Source of the DNA: Phylloscopus collybita
Taxonomy: Eukaryota > Chordata > Aves > Passeriformes > Phylloscopidae
NCBI GenBank assembly: GCA_027886175.1
Contig: JAJNNQ010000139.1
Location: 1,116,001 to 1,180,000, forward strand
Reading direction: 5' to 3'
DNA: 64,000 nt
This document shows positions 56,390 through 64,000 of the stretch, in pieces. The position numbers were made by a program, and so were the translations under genes. The notes beneath the pieces are model-generated. The model was not told the DNA's origin and made no database searches. It worked only from the letters and a program-made list of their open reading frames with translations. Position 1 is the stretch's first letter. Each line of letters begins with the position of its first letter.

Positions 56390-59300
56390 TCACTGTCTAG
56401 CTGATTTACAGTTGCCTCTGCGTAGAGCAGCTAGAGGAGCAGCTCTGCCGGCTTTCCTGTGCTTCTGCATAGCAGAGCTGTCAAGAACGAGAAGCTGCGT
56501 TTTGCCGAGAAAGCAGCGCTTCGCGGAAGCACAGCCAGCGGCGTCTTCGGTACAGCCGCAGCTTGTGCGGAGAAGCGAAAGAGAGCCGGGGAAGAACGTG
56601 GAAAGCCGAACTCGGTCGCTGCAAGCGGGTGCTGGCGAACAGCTTCTGGTCACCTTGTAGAAACTGTCCCAGCACAGTGCAGAGTCCCCGTGGCTAGTTC
56701 CTTGAAATACCTTTCCTGGCAGCAGCCCAGAGCTGTACTGAGTGCAGCAGGTGTCAGGCAGTCTCCTCTCGCCGTGTAGGTGCTTCTGTTTTGTGTTTGC
56801 AGCGTGCAGAGAAGCCCGCGTGCTTGCTGCTGCTTTCAGCAAGCCAAAACGCTTTTGCAGCCACTTTCCTGCCTATTCCACAACAGGATCACTGTCTAGC
56901 TGATTTACAGTTTCCTCTGCGTAGAGCAGCTAGAGGAGCAGCTCTGCCGGCTTTCCTGTGTTTCTGCATAGCAGAGCTGTCAAGAACGAGAAGCTGCGTT
57001 TTGCCGAGAAAGCAGCGCTTCGTGGAAGCACAGCCAGCGGCGTCTTCGGTACAGCCGCAGCTTGTGCGGAGAAGCAAAAGAGAGCTGGGGAAGAACGTGG
57101 AAAGCCGAACTCGGTCGCTGCAAGCGGGTGCTGGCGAACAGCTTCTGGTCACCTTGTAGAAACTGTCCCAGCACAGTGCAAAGTCCTCGTGGCTAGTTCC
57201 TTGAAATACCTTTCCTGGCAGCAGCCCAGAGCTGTACTGAGTGCAGCAGGTGTCAGGCCGTCTCCTCTCGCCGTGTAGGTGCTTCTGTTTTGTGTTTGCA
57301 GCGTGCAGAGAAGCCCGCGTGCTTGCTGCTGCTTCCAGCAAGCCAAAACGCTTTTGCAGCCACTTTCCTGCCTTTTCCACAACAGAATCACTGTCTAGCT
57401 GATTTACAGTTGCCTCTGCGTAGAGCAGCTAGAGGAGCAGCTCTGCCGGCTTTCCTGTGCTTCTGCATAGCAGAGCTGTCAAGAACGAGAAGCTGCGTTT
57501 TGCCGAGAAAGCAGCGCTTCGCGGAAGCACAGCCAGCGGCGTCTTCGGTACAGCCGCAGCTTGTGCGGAGAAGCGAAAGAGAGCCGGGGAAGAACGTGGA
57601 AATCCGAACTCAGTCGCTGCAAGCGGGTGCTGGCGAACAGCTTCTGGTCACCTTGTAGAAACTGTCCCAGCACAGTGCAGAGTCCCCGTGGCTAGTTCCT
57701 TGAAATACCTTTCCTGGCAGCAGCCCAGAGCTGTACTGAGTGCAGCAGGTGTCAGGCCGTCTCCTCTCGCCGTGTAGGTGCTTCTGTTTTGTGTTTGCAG
57801 CGTGCAGAGAAGCCCGCGTGCTTGCTGCTGCTTCCAGCAAGCCAAAACGCTTTTGCAGCCACTTTCCTGCCTTTTCCACAACAGGATCACTGTGTAGCTG
57901 ACTTACAGTTGCCTCTGCGTAGAGCAGCTAGAGGAGCAGCTCTGCCGGCTTTCCTGTGTTTCTGCATAGCAGAGCTGTCAAGAACGAGAAGCTGCGTTTT
58001 GCCGAGAAAGCAGCGCTTCGCGGAAGCACAGCCAGCGGCGTCTTCGGTACAGCCGCAGCTTGTGCGGAGAAGCGAAAGAGAGCCGGGGAAGAACGTGGAA
58101 AGCCGAACTCGGTCGCTGCAAGCGGGTGCTGGCGAACAGCTTCTGGTCACCTTGTAGAAACTGTCCCAGCACAGTGCAGAGTCCCCGTGGCTAGTTCCTT
58201 GAAATACCTTTCCTGGCAGCAGCCCAGAGCTGTACTGAGTGTAGCAGGTGTCAGGCCGTCTCCTCTCGCCGTGTAGGTGCTTCTGTTTTGTGTTTGCAGC
58301 GTGCAGAGAAGCCCGCGTGCTTGCTGCTGCTTCCAGCAAGCCAAAACGCTTTTGCAGCCACTTTCCTGCCTTTTCCACAACAGGATCACTGTCTAGCTGA
58401 CTTAAAGTTGCCTCTGCGTAGAGCAGCTAGAGGAGCAGCTCTGCCGGCTTTCCTGTGCTTCTGCATAGCAGAGCTGTCAAGAACGAGAAGCTGCGTTTGG
58501 CCGAGAAAGCAGCGCTTCGCGGAAGCACAGCCAGCGGCGTCTTCGGTCCAGCCGCAGCTTGTGCGGAGAAGCGAAAGAGAGCCGGGGAAGAACGTGGAAA
58601 GCCGAACTCGGTCGCTGCAAGCGGGTGCTGGCGAACAGCTTCTGGTCACCTTGTACAAACTGTCCCAGCACAGTGCAGAGTCCCCGTGGCTAGTTCCTTG
58701 AAATACCTTTCCTGGCAGCAGCCCAGAGCTGTACTGAGTGCAGCAGGTGTCAGGCCGTCTCCTCTCGCCGTGTAGGTGCTTCTGTTTTGTGTTTGCAGCG
58801 TGCAGAGAAGCCCGCGTGCTTGCTGCTGCTTCCAGCAAGCCAAAACGCTTTTGCAGCCACTTTCCTGCCTTTTCCACAACAGGATCACTGTCTAGCTGAT
58901 TTACAGTTGCCTCTGCGTAGAGCAGCTAGAGGAGCAGCTCTGCCGGCTTTCCTGTGCTTCTGCATAGCAGAGCTGTCAAGAACAAGAAGCTGCGTTTTGC
59001 CGAGAAAGCAGCGCTTCGCGGAAGCACAGCCAGCGGCGTCTTCGGTACAGCCGCAGCTTGTGCGGAGAAGCGAAAGAGAGCCGGGGAAGAACGTGGAAAG
59101 CCGAACTCGGTCGCTGCAAGCGGGTGCTGGCGAACAGCTTCTGGTCACCTTGTAGAAACTGTCCCAGCACAGTGCAGAGTCCCCGTGGCTAGTTCCTTGA
59201 AATACCTTTCCTGGCAGCAGCCCAGAGCTGTACTGAGTGTAGCAGGTGTCAGGCCGTCTCCTCTCGCCGTGTAGGTGCTTCTGTTTTGTGTTTGCAGCGT

Positions 59301-62300
59301 GCAGAGAAGCCCGCGTGCTTGCTGCTGCTTCCAGCAAGCCAAAACGCTTTTGCAGCCACTTTCCTGCCTTTTCCACAACAGGATCACTGTCTAGCTGACT
59401 TACAGTTGCCTCTGCGTAGAGCAGCTAGAGGAGCAGCTCTGCCGGCTTTCCTGTGCTTCTGCATAGCAGAGCTGTCAAGAACGAGAAGCTGCGTTTGGCC
59501 GAGAAAGCAGCGCTTCGCGGAAGCACAGCCAGCGGCGTCTTCGGTCCAGCCGCAGCTTGTGCGGAGAAGCGAAAGAGAGCCGGGGAAGAACGTGGAAAGC
59601 CGAACTCGGTCGCTGCAAGCGGGTGCTGGCGAACAGCTTCTGGTCACCTTGTAGAAACTGTCCCAGCACAGTGCAGAGTCCCCGTGGCTAGTTCCTTGAA
59701 ATACCTTTCCTGGCAGCAGCCCAGAGCTGTACTGAGTGCAGCAGGTGTCAGGCCGTCTCCTCTCGCCGTGTAGGTGCTTCTGTTTTGTGTTTGCAGCGTG
59801 CAGAGAAGCCCGCGTGCTTGCTGCTGCTTCCAGCAAGCCAAAACGCTTTTGCAGCCACTTTCCTGCCTTTTCCACAACAGCATCACTGTCTAGCTGATTT
59901 ACAGTTGCCTCTGCGTAGAGCAGCTAGAGGAGCAGCTCTGCCGGCTTTCCTGTGCTTCTGCATAGCAGAGCTGTCAAGAACAAGAAGCTGCGTTTTGCCG
60001 AGAAAGCAGCGCTTCGCGGAAGCACAGCCAGCGGCGTCTTCGGTACAGCCGCAGCTTGTGCGGAGAAGCGAAAGAGAGCCGGGGAAGAACGTGGAAAGCC
60101 GAACTCAGTCGCTGCAAGCGGGTGCTGGCGAACAGCTTCTGGTCACCTTGTAGAAACTGTCCCAGCACAGTGCAGAGTCCCCGTGGCTAGTTCCTTGAAA
60201 TACCTTTCCTGGCAGCAGCCCAGAGCTGTACTGAGTGCAGCAGGTGTCAGGCCGTCTCCTCTCGCCGTGTAGGTGCTTCTGTTTTGTGTTTGCAGCGTGC
60301 AGAGAAGCCCGCGTGCTTGCTGATGCTTCCAGCAAGCCAAAACGCTTTTGCAGCCACTTTCCTGCCTTTTCCACAACAGCATCACTGTCTAGCTGATTTA
60401 CAGTTGCCTCTGCGTAGAGCAGCTAGAGGAGCAGCTCTGCCGGCTTTCCTGTGCTTCTGCATAGCAGAGCTGTCAAGAACGAGAAGCTGCGTTTGGCCGA
60501 GAAAGCAGCGCTTCGCGGAAGCACAGCCAGCGGCGTCTTCGGTACAGCCGCAGCTTGTGCGGAGAAGCGAAAGAGAGCCGGGGAAGATCGTGGAAAGCTG
60601 AACTCGGTCGCTGCAAGCGGGTGCTGGCGAACAGCTTCTGGTCACCTTGTACAAACTGTCCCAGCACAGTGCAGAGTCCCCGTGGCTAGTTCCTTGAAAT
60701 ACCTTTCCTGCCAGGAGCCCAGAGCTGTACTGAGTGCAGCAGGTGTCAGGCCGTCTCCTCTCGCCGTGTAGGTGCTTCTGTTTTGTGTTTGCAGCGTGCA
60801 GAGAAGCCCGCGTGCTTGCTGCTGCTTCCAGCAAGCCAAAACGCTTTTGCAGCCACCTTCCTGCCTTTTCCACAACAGCATCACTGTCTAGCTGATTTAC
60901 AGTTGCCTCTGCGTAGAGCAGCTAGAGGAGCAGCTCTGCCGGCTTTCCTGTGCTTCTGCATAGCAGAGCTGTCAAGAACGAGAAGCTGCGTTTTGCCGAG
61001 AAAGCAGCGCTTCGCGGAAGCACAGCCAGCGGCGTCTTCGGTACAGCCGCAGCTTGTGCGGAGAAGCGAAAGAGAGCCGGGGAAGAACGTGGAAATCCGA
61101 ACTCAGTCGCTGCAAGCGGGTGCTGGCGAACAGCTTCTGGTCACCTTGTAGAAAATGTCCCAGCACAGTGCAGAGTCCCCGTGGCTAGTTCCTTGAAATA
61201 CCTTTCCTGGCAGCAGCCCAGAGCTGTACTGAGTGCAGCAGGTGTCAGGCCGTCTCCTCTCGCCGTGTAGGTGCTTCTGTTTTGTGTTTGCAGCGTGCAG
61301 AGAAGCCCGCGTGCTTGCTGCTGCTTCCAGCAAGCCAAAACGCTTTTGCAGCCACTTTCCTGCCTTTTCCACAACAGGATCACTGTCTAGCTGACTTACA
61401 GTTGCCTCTGCGTAGAGCAGCTAGAGGAGCAGCTCTGCCGGCTTTCCTGTGTTTCTGCATAGCAGAGCTGTCAAGAACGAGAAGCTGCGTTTTGCCGAGA
61501 AAGCAGCGCTTCGCGGAAGCACAGCCAGCGGCGTCTTCGGTACAGCCGCAGCTTGTGCGGAGAAGCGAAAGAGAGCCGGGGAAGAACGTGGAAAGCCGAA
61601 CTCGGTCGCTGCAAGCGGGTGCTGGCGAACAGCTTCTGGTCACCTTGGAGAAACTGTCCCAGCACAGTGCAGAGTCCCCGTGGCTAGTTCCTTGAAATAC
61701 CTTTCCTGGCAGCAGCCCAGAGCTGTACTGAGTGCAGCAGGTGTCAGGCAGTCACCTCTCGCCGTGTAGGTGCTTCTGTTTTGTGTTTGCAGCGTGCAGA
61801 GAAGCCCGCGTGCTTGCTGCTGCTTCCAGCAAGCCAAAACGCTTTTGCAGCCACTTTCCTGCCTTTTCCACAACAGCATCACTGTCTAGCTGATTTACAG
61901 TTGCCTCTGCGTAGAGCAGCTAGAGGAGCAGCTCTGCCGGCTTTCCTGTGCTTCTGCATAGCAGAGCTGTCAAGAACGAGAAGCTGCGTTTGGCCGAGAA
62001 AGCAGCGCTTCGCGGAAGCACAGCCAGCGGCGTCTTCGGTCCAGCCGCAGCTTGTGCGGAGAAGCGAAAGAGAGCCGGGGAAGAACGTGGAAAGCCGAAC
62101 TCGGTCGCTGCAAGCGGGTGCTGGCGAACAGCTTTTGGTCACCTTGTACAAACTGTCCCAGCACAGTGCAGAGTCCTCGTGGCTAGTTCCTTGAAATACC
62201 TTTCCTGGCAGCAGCCCAGAGCTGTACTGAGTGCAGCAGGTGTCAGGCCGTCTCCTCTCGCCGTGTAGGTGCTTCTGTTTTGTGTTTGCAGCGTGCAGAG

Positions 62301-63874
62301 AAGCCCGCGTGCTTGCTGCTGCTTCCAGCAAGCCAAAACGCTTTTGCAGCCACTTTCCTGCCTTTTCCACAACAGGATCACTGTCTAGCTGATTTACAGT
62401 TGCCTCTGCGTAGAGCAGCTAGAGGAGCAGCTCTGCCGGCTTTCCTGTGCTTCCGCATAGCAGAGCTGTCAAGAACGAGAAGCTGCGTTTTGCCGAGAAA
62501 GCAGCGCTTCGCGGAAGCACAGCCAGCGGCGTCTTCGGTCCAGCCGCAGCTTGTGCGGAGAAGCGAAAGAGAGCCGGGGAAGAACGTGGAAAGCCGAACT
62601 CGGTCGCTGCAAGCGGGTGCTGGCGAACAGCTTCTGGTCACCTTGTAGAAACTGTCCCAGCACAGTGCAGAGTCCCCGTGGCTAGTTCCTTGAAATACCT
62701 TTCCTGGCAGCAGCCCAGAGCTGTACTGAGTGCAGCAGGTGTCAGGCCGTCTCCTCTCGCCGTGTAGGTGCTTCTGTTTTGTGTTTGCAGCGTGCAGAGA
62801 AGCCCGCGTGCTTGCTGCTGCTTCCAGCAAGCCAAAACGCTTTTGCAGCCACTTTCCTGCCTTTTCCACAACAGGATCACTGTCTAGCTGATTTACAGTT
62901 GCCTCTGCGTAGAGCAGCTAGAGGAGCAGCTCTGCCGGCTTTCATGTGCTTCCGCATAGCAGAGCTGTCAAGAACGAGAAGCTGCGTTTTGCCGAGAAAG
63001 CAGCGCTTCGCGGAAGCACAGCCAGCGGCGTCTTCGGTACAGCCGCAGCTTGTGCGGAGAAGCGAAAGAGAGCCGGGGAAGAACGTGGAAAGCCGAACTC
63101 GGTCGCTGCAAGCGGGTGCTGGCGAACAGCTTCTGGTCACCTTGTACAAACTCTCCCAGCACAGTGCAGAGTCCCCGTGGCTAGTTCCTTGAAATACATT
63201 TCCTGGCAGCAGCCCAGAGCTGTACTGAGTGCAGCAGGTGTCAGGCCGTCTCCTCTCGCCGTGTAGGTGCTTCTGTTTTGTGTTTGCAGCGTGCAGAGAA
63301 GCCCGCGTGCTTGCTGCTGCTTCCAGCAAGCCAAAACGCTTTTGCAGCCACTTTCCTGCCTTTTCCACAACAGGATCACTGTCTAGCTGACTTACAGTTG
63401 CCTCTGCGTAGAGCAGCTAGAGGAGCAGCTCTGCCGGCTTTCCTGTGCTTCTGCATAGCAGAGCTGTCAAGAACGAGAAGCTGCGTTTGGCCGAGAAAGC
63501 AGCGCTTCGCGGAAGCACAGCCAGCGGCGTCTTCGGTCCAGCCGCAGCTTGTGCGGAGAAGCGAAAGAGAGCCGGGGAAGAACGTGGAAAGCCGAACTCG
63601 GTCGCTGCAAGCGGGTGCTGGCGAACAGCTTCTGGTCACCTTGTACAAACTCTCCCAGCACAGTGCAGAGTCCCCGTGGCTAGTTCCTTGAAATACCTTT
63701 CCTGGCAGCAGCCCAGAGCTGTACTGAGTGCAGCAGGTGTCAGGCCGTCTCCTCTCGCCGTGTAGGTGCTTCTGTTTTGTGTTTGCAGCGTGCAGAGAAG
63801 CCCGCGTGCTTGCTGCTGCTTCCAGCAAGCCAAAACGCTTTTGCAGCCACTTTCCTGCCTTTTACACAACAGCA

Positions 63875-64000
63875 TCACTGTCTAGCTGATTTACAGTTGC
63901 CTCTGCGTAGAGCAGCTAGAGGAGCAGCTCTGCCGGCTTTCCTGTGCTTCTGCATAGCAGAGCTGTCAAGAACGAGAAGCTGCGTTTTGCCGAGAAAGCA
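63875..64000 (+). repeat. Left part of a monomer cut by the window end
   Basis: 126 bases matching the start of the monomer and identical to 53,397-53,522. The array therefore continues to the right. Confidence 0.95.

Larger units (their letters stand above)
1..64000. repeat. Tandem satellite array, 499-bp monomer, about 128.3 copies
   Basis: One 499-bp sequence repeats head to tail over the entire window with no interruption and no change of orientation. Anchored on tcactgtctagctg, complete monomers start at 19 and follow every 499 bp, except that the monomer starting at 4510 is 497 bp and those at 5506, 7501, 16482, 17479, 19474, 22966, 29951, 35439, 36436, 38930, 39428, 39926, 45414 and 55892 are 498 bp. 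Total is 128 full monomers plus 18 bp at the left and 126 bp at the right. Adjacent monomers are nearly identical: the monomer at 19 and the one at 518 differ at 2 positions, and those at 518 and 1017 at 7. No transposon, microsatellite, RNA gene or unique sequence is embedded. Both ends of the array lie outside the window. The monomer is not one I can name. A centromeric or heterochromatic satellite is the most likely identity; a macrosatellite with a transcribed unit cannot be excluded. Confidence 0.97.
54267..64000 (+). repeat. Higher-order repeat copy 2 (truncated by window end)
   Basis: Repeats 43,789-53,522 with every private variant I checked at +10,478: agcctgcgtg (54,319), agagctgggg (57,084), aacagaatc (57,381), gacttaaag (58,409), gtgtagcagg (58,239), gaagatcgtgg (60,583), tgccaggag (60,709) and gaaaatgtccc (61,151). 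I found no difference over about 9.7 kb, although I did not align every base by machine. About 744 bp of a full 21-monomer copy lies beyond the window. Confidence 0.93.

Noticed and set aside
19..64000. Recurring open frames in every monomer (about 163 codons on the minus strand; 122 and 106 codons on the plus strand)
   Set aside because: They overlap each other on both strands of the same 499 bp and have no recognisable domain. They cannot run from monomer to monomer because 499 is not a multiple of three. They are broken or fused by the 1-bp deletions (for example at 4510, 5506, 22,966) and vary at amino-acid-changing sites as freely as at silent ones. They reflect a GC-rich, stop-poor repeat.
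1..64000. CRISPR array
   Set aside because: The repeat is contiguous with no unique spacers, and the unit is far longer than a CRISPR repeat-spacer unit.
1..64000. Ribosomal DNA or histone-type tandem gene array
   Set aside because: The monomer is too short and contains no rRNA, 5S, tRNA or histone sequence that I recognise.
1..64000. Telomeric or subtelomeric repeat
   Set aside because: No TTAGGG/CCCTAA tracts anywhere in the window.

Overview
The whole 64,000-base window is one uninterrupted head-to-tail array of a single satellite monomer of 499 bp. Anchoring on the conserved tcactgtctagctg, monomers start at 19, 518, 1017 and so on to 63,875. That gives 128 complete monomers plus a short fragment at each end, all in the same orientation. 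There is no unique spacer, transposon insertion, inversion, microsatellite or recognisable gene. 113 of the 128 monomers are exactly 499 bp, 14 are 498 bp and one is 497 bp. All 16 missing bases fall at just two sites 36 bp apart in the monomer. Neighbouring monomers typically differ at a handful of positions (2 and 7 differences in the two adjacent pairs I counted).

This is eukaryotic satellite DNA of centromeric, pericentromeric or heterochromatic type. The monomer is GC-rich (57 percent by hand count) and keeps many CpGs (29 per monomer, observed/expected about 0.71). That would fit a vertebrate, and the GC-rich, CAG/CTG-rich texture would suit a bird or reptile, but this is inference. I do not recognise the monomer as a named satellite.

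Layout: 19-4509 holds nine full-length monomers. 4510-8497 holds eight, including the 497-bp one. 8498-15483 holds fourteen full-length monomers. 15484-20470 holds ten and includes a repeated cassette marked by a CCC-to-CC deletion. 20471-35936 holds 31 monomers dominated by a recurring four-monomer pattern and by a second deletion class. 35937-41920 holds twelve and returns to the cassette of 15-20 kb, including three deletion monomers in a row. 41921 to about 43,788 is a transition. From about 43,789 to the end is a 21-monomer higher-order unit (period 10,478 bp) followed by a second, apparently identical copy cut off by the window edge.

Reading frames open on both strands recur in almost every monomer, but they follow from the repeat itself. 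499 is not a multiple of three, each frame ends inside the monomer, and the 1-bp deletions break and refuse them freely. I therefore call no protein-coding genes. The notable content is array architecture: a very recent 10.5-kb higher-order duplication, older non-uniform higher-order patterns, hybrid monomers that look like crossover or conversion scars, conserved dyads inside the monomer, and an indel/substitution hotspot.
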